This document shows, piece by piece, positions 19,597-28,094 of a stretch of 64,000 nt of DNA (its first letter is position 1; each line of letters opens with the position of its first letter). Position numbers and translations under genes: made by a program. Source of the stretch: Sorangium aterium (GTDB taxonomy: Bacteria; Myxococcota_A; Polyangia; Polyangiales; Polyangiaceae); contig NZ_JAQNDK010000005.1 of the NCBI RefSeq assembly GCF_028368935.1, forward strand, positions 124,001 to 188,000, read 5' to 3'. The notes under the pieces were generated by a model. The model did no database searches. It had not been told where the DNA came from and saw nothing but the letters and a program-made list of their open reading frames with translations.

Positions 19597-22100
19597 TCAC
19601 CCGAGCGGGTGCACTTCGTACCTGGGAACGCTGATGATCCCCTCGTCGCTCACGAGGCCGCACAGGGCCGGGTCGAGCAGGACGTCGGCCACGCAGCGCT
19701 GCTCCGACCCGAGGGCCATCAAGCCGCCGATCAGCCGCACCCCGTGGCTGTAGTCGACGTAGGTGTCCTCGTGCGGCAGCCGCCGCCGGAGCGACGTGTC
19801 CAGCGGCTGCCACGGCTTGCCGTCCGCCTTGTAGAAGCCGTAGATCGCCAGCCGGCGCGCGTAGTGGTGCAACCGGTTCGTCACCACGATGTCCTTCTTG
19901 TGTCCCGCGAGCAGCTCGCCGAGCTCGCCGACCCGGTGCTGCTCGATGGCCAGCTGGTGGTCACGAAAGCGCTCCACCTGCGTGCCGTCCTGGGGATCGA
20001 ACGGGATGGCCGTCTGCTTCCGCGAGGCGGCATAGATGTCCTTCACGAGCTTCTTCGTCGGCAGCACGCAGCCGCACGCATCCGCGACGCGCTGGGCGGT
20101 GACGCCGGTGAGCGGCATGCGCAGGAAATCGGTGTCCGAGCCGATCGCCAGGTAGTCGGCGCACACGTACGCGACGCCCCGCTTCCCGTCGGGCGCCGCC
20201 ACGGTGACGCGATGGAAGCGGCGCAGGAAGCCGGGCACGTTCCCCCGCAGCACCTCCTGGAGAAAGAGCTCCTCTCGCGCCGCGAGCGACAGGCCCCGGA
20301 CCTGCTCGTAGAACGTCGTGCCGGTCAGCGCGCCCGGATCGCGCGGCGGCAGCCAGTCGAGGCCCGTCCCGTCGAACACGGATGCCAGCTGCGCGGACGC
20401 GGGCTGCGCCTGGCTCGACGCGAAGAACGCCACGGCGCCCCCGGCGTCGTTCGCCCGGGCCGCCGCGACCGGCTCGGGGGTGGCCGTCACCGTGAACCGG
20501 AAGCCGCTCTGCGCGAACGTGTAGCTGCGGGTGCCGGCCGCGTCGTAGCCCGGAGTCGCCATCGCCGTCGACCCGCCCGCCGCTCCCTGGAGCTCTGCCT
20601 GCGGCCCCGCCGCGCGCACCGCGCCTCCCGCGGCCGCCCGCTGGCCGACGACGCCCAGGAGCGCTCGGCCCAGCGCGCGCGGCAGCTCGAGGGCGCAGGG
20701 CGGGCGCGGCAGCGCGCGCTGCATGGCGTCGCGCGTCTCGGGCCCGACCGCGCCAGTCACGGGCAACCCCATCTCCTGCTGGAAGATCCGCGTGGCCGCC
20801 TCGGTCTCCTCGCCGAAGTCGCCGTCCGCGCCGAACCGCGGCAGGATCCCGGCGCGCCACAGCAACAGGTGCTGTTGCCAGGCCTTCACCTCGGGCCCCT
20901 TTGCGCCGCGCGCGAGCCCGCCGCCGGGCGGCGCGGCCCCGTAGTCGAGGCCCGGTATCCGGCCCGCGTGCGTCCAGCCGCGGTCAAGGGCCGGGAACAC
21001 CCCGACGCCATGCGCGGTGTCGCGCGCCTCGATGGTGCGCCCGTCGCCCAGCTCATGGCCACGTGGGCGTGCTCGGGGCGCCCGCCCGTGAACGGGTCCG
21101 TCGAGAAGCGGAACAGCAGGGCGCCGCGGGTCGCGATCGCCGTGTCCACCGGCATGAGCAGCCGCGCCGCCTTCACGTGGCGCGCCTGCATCCAGGAGCC
21201 GTCGGGCATCGTGGGCTCGACGGCGAGCTGGGCGCAGCCCCACTCGATGAGCTCGGAGCAGTCGAATGCGGAGGGATTGGGATCGGTCAGCCGCACCTCG
21301 TGCCCGAAGACGTATCTGTCATCCGCCTGCGAGAGCAGCTTCTGGCAGAGCGCGTCGGCCGTGGGCAGCGGCTCGGACGTCACGGACCCGGCCTCGAGCC
21401 GGGCGAGGCGCCGCAGCTCGCTCACCGTTCCATTGAACAGGTTGGCGTCCACCGTGTTGGTCCGGATGCCCGGCATCACGGCCCTGGCGGTGATCTGCCA
21501 GAACGACCACGCGGACCAGGGGTCCCATGCGCTGAGCGGCTTCTTGTGCGCCCAGTCCGCCCAGTCCTTCGGGTTGGCCGGGGGCCTCGCCCGCAACGAG
21601 TCGAGTCCGTAGGTATAGTTCGCGATCCAGAGGGGGCAGTCGACGAACTCGGAGCTGCCGCCGAGGCAATCGTGCCAGAAGTTGTGGCGGGTATAGAGGA
21701 TGACCAAGCGGCCCGGGTAGCGCGACTTCACCTCCTGGACGAAGCGGCGGGTCCACCCCTGAAGAGCCAGGGTGTCCTGCGACGTCCAGACATGGCCGTT
21801 GTTGCCCGCGTGCTGCGTCTCCTCGAGATCGAGCACGATGTCGAGCTCCCCGGGCTCGAGGTCGCCGACAACGCTGCAGAGCTTCTGCGCCTGTTCGACG
21901 GGGTCGAGGCGCGGCGATGCGTAGTGATAGTACCCCCGGAGGAGCCCGCAGCGCGCGGCCTCGGCCCGGTTGGTTGCGAACCTCCTGTCGACCCCCTCCG
22001 TCCCGTACGTCGCCCGGATGAAGACGAAATCGAGCCGTGAGGCGAACGCGTCCCACTGGATATTCCCCTGGTGGACCGAAACATCAGCACCGCTCAACAT
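19597..22100 (-). pseudogene. Multi-domain cell-wall hydrolase (GH25 + NlpC/P60 + PG-binding + unknown domain), frameshifted
   Basis: From ATG 22100 (ribosome site GGGGAGGTGGGAG) the first frame encodes a GH25 lysozyme domain (residues about 1-220, 'GADVSVHQG', catalytic D-L-E at 91-93) and an NlpC/P60-like domain (Cys281 in 'FDCSELIEW', His344/346 in 'HAHVAMSW'). At 21047-21049, within a CCC/GGG run, the frame breaks: adding one G restores 'SWGDGRTIEARDT', which continues without interruption to 19597. The second part holds a PG_binding_1 domain (about 20907-20710, 'GPEVKAWQQHLL...TGAVGPETRDAM') and about 300 residues of an unrecognised domain with 'DTYVDYSHGVRLIGGL'. No signal peptide is seen. 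Either a genuine frameshift mutation or a one-base sequencing error explains this. The intact protein would be about 833 residues. Confidence 0.8.
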
Positions 22101-22533
22101 AGGCTCCCACCTCCCCCGCACACGCGGAGCGCGGCCCCGTGTCCAAGAGCCGTGCCCTGCGTGCGCGCCCTTACGCTCATGTCGCGCCGCCCGGGTGACG
22201 TGATCCCCCGGGGTAGTTCAATTGCTATCGCGGGGCGGCGCGTCCGTCGAGCAAGGTCGCCTTTGCGGAGCGTACGTCCGTGCGGTCATGGCGGCTGTGC
22301 TGATGGCGGGGGCGGCACGATGGCCGAACCGGCTGGCCGCACGTCGTTATTATGCAGGAGCTACTGGCGCGGCGAAGGCGGGCAACGCGATAGCACGCCT
22401 CAAAGGAAGGAGTCCTGCAATAGCCGCTGCAGAAAGGTCCGGCATTGCGGACCGGGCATGGCGATCGGCACGGGTTGCGACGAGCTGCCAGGGAATGCGA
22501 CGAGCCGCTGCGAGCCCGCCCTCCACGCCGCCA
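22101..22533. other. 433-bp intergenic region, no gene seen
   Basis: Short open frames here lack ribosome sites and resemble nothing I know. GGTCCG (22436-22441) and CGGACC (22448-22453) form a small perfect hairpin that may help end the helicase-fusion transcript arriving from the right. The promoter of the lysozyme gene must lie near 22100-22200. Confidence 0.4.
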
Positions 22534-25500
22534 TCACCCTTCGCCGGCCGTCGCAAGCACAAGCGCCCATCCCGTGTCGATCCACCGCGTCGATGCCCGC
22601 GGCGTCCCCTCGAGATAGCGCAGCCGATTGACCCGCTGTTCGTCCAGCAGTCCGCCGTTTTTCCTGACGTCGTCGCGCGCGACGATCACCCACGCGAGAT
22701 CGGTCAGCGACACCGTCCGCTCCGCGAAGCCGCCCGGGCCACCGTCGATGCGCAGCCCACCTCCGTCGGCCCGGCCGACGATCCTGCACCGCCCGCCGTC
22801 CCGCTCCACGAAGGCGCCCGCGCCGGGCCGCCGGAGCAGCTCCTCCACGAGTGCCCGCGCGCGCTCGCGGGTCCCCGCCGGGAGCGATCGGGACACCGCG
22901 CGGCCTGATCCCAGCGCGCGGTACACGGCATGGTCGATCCCCGGACAGGCCCAGAGCCCCTCCTCATCGAGGTAACGGGCCACGCCAAGGTATCGCCAGC
23001 CGGGCTCGCCGGGCGGCCGCGCGAGCACGAAGGCCGTCTCCCCAGGGCGGCGCTCCTGGGCTGGCACCGGCGATCGAATGCGATCGGGCGTGACCAGCGC
23101 TCCGGGCGTCTCCAGACAGAAGAAGAGGTGACCGCCGACACGGCCGCTCCGCGGCGGCTCCTCCAGCCCGAACGCGCGGGCTGCGGCCTCGTCGTCCTCG
23201 AAGCGCTCGCCGGCGCTCGGGCCGATGTCCTCGGGGCGGACCACCTCGACCAGGAGCGCGATAGGCACTGTCTCGACTGTGGCCTCGTACGATGGCCCAT
23301 CCGGATTGTCCGAGCGGAGCCACCATTGCGACCGATCGCGCACGATCCGCTTGATCTGGTAGGCAAACCCCAGATCGCGATCGGGTACCTGAAGCAGCGC
23401 CACCCTACCGTCCAGCGCACCGTACGAGGCGCCGCGCGCAAACCTCATGATCAGCCAGTCCCCGTCGCGGATCGGACGCTGCCCGCCGTCCATCGAGTCG
23501 CCCGAAGCGCGCACCGCAAAGAGCCCATCGCCACGCGCGGCCACGATCGGGAGCCACACCGTCTCGGCATCGGGAGAGAGCTCCGTCGGCGCGCCCGCGA
23601 CGCCCGCCGCCGCGCGTAGATCGGGGAAAGCGATGAGCGCGCCGCGCGGCGCCGTGGAGATCCCTTCGGGGCTCTCCGGCTCGACCCATAGCCCATCGGG
23701 CGAGCGGACGAAGCGCACGTGGAACGCCGTTCCGGGGCGGCCGGCGGCGAGGCCGAACCAGCGGCGCATCAGATCCGGGAGTTCGTTGCGCTGCGAGCCC
23801 ACGCGGTGCGCGACGTTGCAGAACTCCTTCATGAAGCGGAAGCGCCACACCTCGCCGTCCGGAAGGCGGACGTCGACGTCCCCTGAAGGGCGGTCAGGGC
23901 GGGCTGCGCGCGAGGGCAGCTTGAGGATGGGGTCGCGCTTGTTCCACAGCACCTTGGCCGAGAACGACGCGCCGGAGCCGTCCTCGCGGCGGCGCGCGCG
24001 GTACATGGCGAGCCGGTAGTCGACGAGCTCCCGCGTCATCGCGACAAAGGCCTCCTCGTGGCCTGGAGGACAGGAGAGCTTCGAGACGAAGCGGCCCCCG
24101 TCGAGCGCGAACCAGCGGCGGCCTCGCGCGCCCGTCCACACGGCGATGGGGTTCTCCTTCCAGTAGCTGACGAAGCGCGGCTCATCGAACTTCCGGCCGC
24201 CGCCCAGCTCGGCCACGCCGTCGAGATCCCGGGAGAGCTCCGGAGAGCGGATGAGAATGGATTGGCTCCTGCGCGCGAGCTCGACGATCGAGATCCCGTC
24301 GAAGAGGGCGCCCGTCTCGAGAAGCGCTTCGAGCGTGACCATCTTGTAACACTTGCTCATCGCGGTGATCTCGAGCTCCCGGAGCCACGCGCCGGCGGCG
24401 CGAAGGACCCTGAGCTCAGGCGGGCTCAGATCACCTTCGGAAGCCACGAAATCGAACCAGCCCTGGTGGGCTGGCCGCAGCGTGGCAGGCCGGTAGCCCA
24501 TCCGGAACAGCTCGCCGGCCGTCGGGCGCTCGCCGCGCGCGTCGCGGAGATCGCGGTACGCGCGCTCCACCTCGCTCTTCCCGCGGGCAGGAAGCAGGCT
24601 GAGCAAGAGTTCTTTGGCCTCGAGTTCGAGGTCCACCGTGCAGCCCGACGGCAGGCGCGCGGCGCCGATGCCGCCAAGGAAATCGCGCAGATCGGACGGC
24701 TCGGATCCGAGCGAGAACAGCGTCCGCACTCGGTCGAGGAACACGCGGTGATTGCCCACGAAGTCGAGCACGGTGAGGCGCGCCTTCCCGTCCGCGACGC
24801 GCAGGCCGCGGCCGAGCTGCTGCAAGAAGACGATAGGAGACTCCGTGGGACGGAGCATCACCACGCGATCGACGTTCGGCAGATCGATGCCCTCGTTGAA
24901 GAGATCGACGGCGCAGAGCGCGTCGAGCTTGCCAGTGATGAGATCCGCCAGCGCCTCCTCGCGCGGCGCCGACTCCGGACCGGAATGGACCGCGGCGACG
25001 CGAACACCTCGTGCGGCAAGGAAGTCGCAGGCATGGTGCGCGTGCCGGATCGAGCAGCAGAACACGAGCGTGCGCTCCCCCGGGCGCTCCTGCCACGCGC
25101 GCCACATCTGCTCGAGGCGTCGATCCGTGTCGATGGCCTTCTCCAGCTCTCCTGGATCGAACCTCCGGTTCTGGAAGGTGACAGCGCGGTAATCAGTCTC
25201 GTCCCTCAGGCCGAAATACGCAAAGGGGACGAGCAGCTTCCGCTCGATGCCAGCGCCGATGTCCGCCCGGTAGGCGACGTGATCGTCGAACAGCCCGACG
25301 ACATCCGCGCCGTCGGCGCGCTCGGGCGTGGCGGTCAGGCCGAGCAAGAAGGCCGGCTCGAGCCGGTCCAGGATGGCGCGGTAGCTCGGCGCGGTGCCGT
25401 GATGGACCTCGTCCACGATGGCGTAGTCGAAGCTCCCCGGGACGAGGCGCGCGAGGTGCTCGGGACGGGACAGCTTCTGCACCGAGGCGAAGACCACATC

Positions 25501-26790
25501 GCCGGCCAGCTCACCGGCGCTCCCGGCGAACCAGCCGAAGCGCGCGGTGCAGCCCCGCAGGAGGCGACGGAAGGTCCGGGCGGCCTGGACGAGGAGCTCC
25601 TCGCGGTGGGCGAGCACGAGGACGCGCGGACGGCGGCCGTGGTGCTCGGCCCAGGCGTCGACGTCGAGCGCGGCGAGGTACGTCTTGCCCAGGCCGGTGG
25701 CGAGCACCACGAGCGCGCGGCGCCGCCCCTCCTCGGCGCGGCTCCGGTGCAACGCAGCGAGCGCCTCGCGCTGGACGGCGTGCGGCGGAGGCGCGGGCAC
25801 GATGGGCTCGGCGTCCTCCTCGCCGGGCGGCAGGCCCACAGTGGCCTGCCGCGCGCGTTGGGCGTAGCTCTCGACCCAGTCGGCCGTGAGCGGCCGGGCG
25901 CGGGACCACCAGCGCTCGAAGGCGACGGCGGCGGCCTCGTACGCGTCCGGATCGCGGTGTCGGTCGACACGGAGGTTCCACTCGATGCCGTGACCGAGCG
26001 CGGCGAGGGAGATGTTGCTCGATCCGACGAATACGGCGCCGAAGCCCGGGCCCTCGAAGCGCCACGACTTGGGGTGGAACGAGCGGATCTTGCCGGGGAG
26101 CGCGTCGACCTCGACCACGCGCGCCTCGAAGCTGCCCCGGGTACTTTCGGCGCCCGAAAGGGCGGCGTTGCCGCCGGCCCAGTCGAGCAGCTCGGCGAGC
26201 GCCGTGGCCTGGGTGATGTGGAGGTAATCGCCGGTGACGAGCCGGACGCGAGCGCCGCGCGCGAGGGCCGCGAACACGTGGCTTTCCAGCACATCGAGGC
26301 CGCGCTCCTGGACGAAGGCCGAGACGATGGCGATGTCGGTCGCGCGCGCGAAGACCGGCGCGAGGTGGCGCAAGAACGGGTCCTCGGCGCCGCCTGTCGC
26401 GAGCGGCGGGGCTCGCCCGGCGAGGTAGTTCCCCCGGCCCGGGATGACGTGGCGCACGCCGCCGCGCGGGTCGTCCACGTCGCCGCGGAAGCGCGGGATC
26501 ACGTGGACGTGCAGGTGCATCACGGTCTGCCCTGCGGCCTCGCCGGCGTTGATCCCGACGTTGTAGCCGTCCGGGTGGAGCTCGGCGTCGAGGTCCCGCT
26601 TGACCGTGTCGACCAGCTCGAAGATCGCGGCGCGCTCCTCGGCGGTGGCGTCGAACCAGGTCGGGACGAGGCGGCGCGGGACGACGAGCGTATGGCCGAG
26701 GCTGACCGGGAAGCGGTCGCGCAGCGCGAAGGCGAGCGCGTTGCTCGCCACCCAGGCGGATTCGGGGGCCTCGAGGAACGGGGAAGTCAC
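22534..26790 (-). CDS. Giant fusion: HIT domain + PLD nuclease + SF2 helicase + DUF3427-like + S24/LexA-like peptidase domain
   Basis: A 1418-residue protein. In order: HIT domain (1-125; His triad MHLHVHVIP, H92/H94/H96); phospholipase-D-type nuclease (about 135-300; 'SFHPKSW' H239/K241 and 'FVGSSNIS' 254-261, one HKD-like half-site); SF2 helicase (about 335-690; Walker A TGLGKT 365-370, DEVH 460-463, LTATPE 485-490, motif VI QQLGRGLR 657-664); a DUF3427-like region (about 700-1050); and a peptidase S24-type domain (about 1075-1190) with SGDSM (S1099) and 'YQIKRI' (K1147), matching the LexA/UmuD Ser-Lys dyad. Residues 1200-1418 are unrecognised. PLD-helicase-DUF3427 proteins occur in restriction-like phage-defence loci. 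The HIT domain would handle a nucleotide ligand, and the S24 domain could permit self-cleavage or regulation. It is monocistronic and near a tRNA gene. Defence function is inference. Confidence 0.85.
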   Translation of the reverse strand: MTSPFLEAPESAWVASNALAFALRDRFPVSLGHTLVVPRRLVPTWFDATAEERAAIFELVDTVKRDLDAELHPDGYNVGINAGEAAGQTVMHLHVHVIPRFRGDVDDPRGGVRHVIPGRGNYLAGRAPPLATGGAEDPFLRHLAPVFARATDIAIVSAFVQERGLDVLESHVFAALARGARVRLVTGDYLHITQATALAELLDWAGGNAALSGAESTRGSFEARVVEVDALPGKIRSFHPKSWRFEGPGFGAVFVGSSNISLAALGHGIEWNLRVDRHRDPDAYEAAAVAFERWWSRARPLTADWVESYAQRARQATVGLPPGEEDAEPIVPAPPPHAVQREALAALHRSRAEEGRRRALVVLATGLGKTYLAALDVDAWAEHHGRRPRVLVLAHREELLVQAARTFRRLLRGCTARFGWFAGSAGELAGDVVFASVQKLSRPEHLARLVPGSFDYAIVDEVHHGTAPSYRAILDRLEPAFLLGLTATPERADGADVVGLFDDHVAYRADIGAGIERKLLVPFAYFGLRDETDYRAVTFQNRRFDPGELEKAIDTDRRLEQMWRAWQERPGERTLVFCCSIRHAHHACDFLAARGVRVAAVHSGPESAPREEALADLITGKLDALCAVDLFNEGIDLPNVDRVVMLRPTESPIVFLQQLGRGLRVADGKARLTVLDFVGNHRVFLDRVRTLFSLGSEPSDLRDFLGGIGAARLPSGCTVDLELEAKELLLSLLPARGKSEVERAYRDLRDARGERPTAGELFRMGYRPATLRPAHQGWFDFVASEGDLSPPELRVLRAAGAWLRELEITAMSKCYKMVTLEALLETGALFDGISIVELARRSQSILIRSPELSRDLDGVAELGGGRKFDEPRFVSYWKENPIAVWTGARGRRWFALDGGRFVSKLSCPPGHEEAFVAMTRELVDYRLAMYRARRREDGSGASFSAKVLWNKRDPILKLPSRAARPDRPSGDVDVRLPDGEVWRFRFMKEFCNVAHRVGSQRNELPDLMRRWFGLAAGRPGTAFHVRFVRSPDGLWVEPESPEGISTAPRGALIAFPDLRAAAGVAGAPTELSPDAETVWLPIVAARGDGLFAVRASGDSMDGGQRPIRDGDWLIMRFARGASYGALDGRVALLQVPDRDLGFAYQIKRIVRDRSQWWLRSDNPDGPSYEATVETVPIALLVEVVRPEDIGPSAGERFEDDEAAARAFGLEEPPRSGRVGGHLFFCLETPGALVTPDRIRSPVPAQERRPGETAFVLARPPGEPGWRYLGVARYLDEEGLWACPGIDHAVYRALGSGRAVSRSLPAGTRERARALVEELLRRPGAGAFVERDGGRCRIVGRADGGGLRIDGGPGGFAERTVSLTDLAWVIVARDDVRKNGGLLDEQRVNRLRYLEGTPRASTRWIDTGWALVLATAGEG

Positions 26791-26791
26791 T

Positions 26792-26841
26792 GGCCGGGGG
26801 ATGGTACTTCGGAGCGGGCGCGAGGTGTCTTCTGGTCGCCA
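26792..26841. repeat. Copy 2 of the ~50-bp dispersed direct repeat
   Basis: Partner of 18471-18520 (about 41 of 50 identical, same orientation). It begins two bases upstream of the start codon of the helicase fusion, so it must lie in that gene's leader or promoter. Confidence 0.6.
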
Positions 26842-26925
26842 TCACGTGCAACTTCCCGAGGAGCTCGTTCATGGCTACCCCGGCAGCGGCGTGACTTCGC
26901 GGCGGAAGCACAGCATGAGCAAGAC

Positions 26926-27582
26926 GTGACTTTCCGAAAGGGAGCATGGCTGGGGATCGACGTCGGCTCATCACGGAGCAAGGTCGGGAGCCTGTGCCTC
27001 ATCGCATCCGACGGCGCAGGAACCGTCACGGTAACGTTCGAGCGCGGCCAGGTTCGTGAGGCACCTGGGGATGCAAGATGGCCGGCGAACAACGCGGCTG
27101 GCTTCCTGGATCTCGCTCGCAGCACCTGGCTCACTCCAGTGGTCGAGCTGGGCGTGGGTAACATTCTCGAGCGCTCAGCGCTGGTGCGGCAATGGTCGGC
27201 CCGCCTGTGCGACAAAACTGGTGTGTACGGGGCGGCAGTGGATGCGCCCTGCGGCTTCGCGAGGCCAGGCGAGCAGCAACGAGACACCGAGTCGGCGGCA
27301 GTGAGCTCGTTCAAGACCCCTGCCCGCACGGAGTTCCTGGCCAAGATGCGCCGCTTCGCGACCGCCGAGAGCGAAACGCCACTTCAGCAGCGATATTTCT
27401 GGAAGCTGGTAGGACTCGTCGTACTCCGCGACCTACTTGCGCGGGCAGGCGTATTGCTCTTTGAGGCTGACCGTCGTCGCCTGTGAGGCACATGGCGCGG
27501 CCGTGCTCATCGGCACCGATTCCCTGCGGCTCCGAGCCGAGGGCGCCATCCTCGCCCCCCGTGCCGGCCTCCCCTGCGAGTA
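26926..27582 (+). pseudogene. RNase-H-fold (DUF429-like) protein, internally deleted and frameshifted
   Basis: From GTG 26926 the frame gives about 186 residues with 'LGIDVGSSRSKVG', 'VELGVGNILE' and 'YGAAVDAPCGFARPGEQQRDTESAAV', a pattern like DUF429 predicted nucleases of the RNase-H/actin fold (acidic G-I-D near the start, then A-V-D-x-P). It stops at 27486. In the +1 frame, 27482-27582 continues 'CEAHGAAVLIGTDSLRLRAEGAILAPRAGLPCE', which looks like the family's C-terminus. The usual middle part with the 'E-V-Y/F-P' motif is missing. I therefore read this as a decayed gene with an internal deletion. It is divergent from the helicase fusion. The family assignment is tentative. Confidence 0.45.
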
Positions 27583-27847
27583 GATTTCACATGACCCTGG
27601 CGACTGAAGAGGCGGAGCTCGTGTTGGTCTGGAAGCTCCCCGAGGAGTTCCTTCCCAAGGCATGATCGGCGAACAACAAGGATCCAGCGCGAGCATCTCG
27701 AGCGCTGTAATCGTCCCTGAGCCGGGGTCAGACACGGTGCCGCTGCGCCGAGAGGTTGCCGAATCTCCGGGCCTCTGTGGCCTCAGCCGTCCGCTCCCGA
27801 CGCGCGGGGAAACTTCGCCAAGTGTCAGTGCTACTTCAAGAATTCGG

Positions 27848-27934
27848 CGGAGGAGAAGGGATTCGAACCCCTGGTTGAGTTGCCCCAACGGCGGTTTTCA
27901 AAACCGCTGCCTTCGACCGCTCGGCCACTCCTCC
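27848..27934 (-). tRNA. tRNA-Ser (anticodon UGA)
   Basis: Class II tRNA of 87 nt on the minus strand. The acceptor GGAGGAG (5' end at 27934) pairs with CTCCTCC (27849-27855 on the plus strand), with discriminator G at 27848. The D-arm is GCCGAGCGGTCGAAGGC. The anticodon stem is GCGGT/ACCGC with loop TTTGAAA, giving anticodon UGA. The long variable arm is GTTGGGGCAACTCAAC, as in serine tRNAs, and the T-arm AGGGGTTCGAATCCCT is canonical. CCA is not encoded. Its 3' end faces the accessory segment that contains the broken DUF429-like gene and the helicase fusion. Confidence 0.95.
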
Positions 27935-28094
27935 AAACATCCAGAACGACTCGTTTTTCTGCCTCTTCTACCGCCCCCTGTCAACGCCGCCCTGAGACCC
28001 GCCTCCCCTACCCTGCTCCGGGCAGCGCCTGGGCTCTCCAGCCCCAACCCTGCCGCTTCCGCGCCCACCGGCATGTCCCCATCGCCCTTCGCCC

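Noticed and set aside
22350-22460. Copy of the tRNA-Ser 3' end as an att site
   Set aside because: A GGAAGGAGTCCTGC stretch looked suggestive but does not match the tRNA end beyond a few bases. No other copy was found leftwards.
24058-26925. Very long plus-strand open frame antisense to the helicase fusion
   Set aside because: Composition is shadow-like. Only its last part, from 26926, outside the helicase gene, reads like a protein, and that part is annotated separately.
27433-27888. 151-residue minus-strand frame running through the tRNA-Ser gene
   Set aside because: It overlaps a clear tRNA and the antisense of the decayed RNase-H-like gene, with no protein features.
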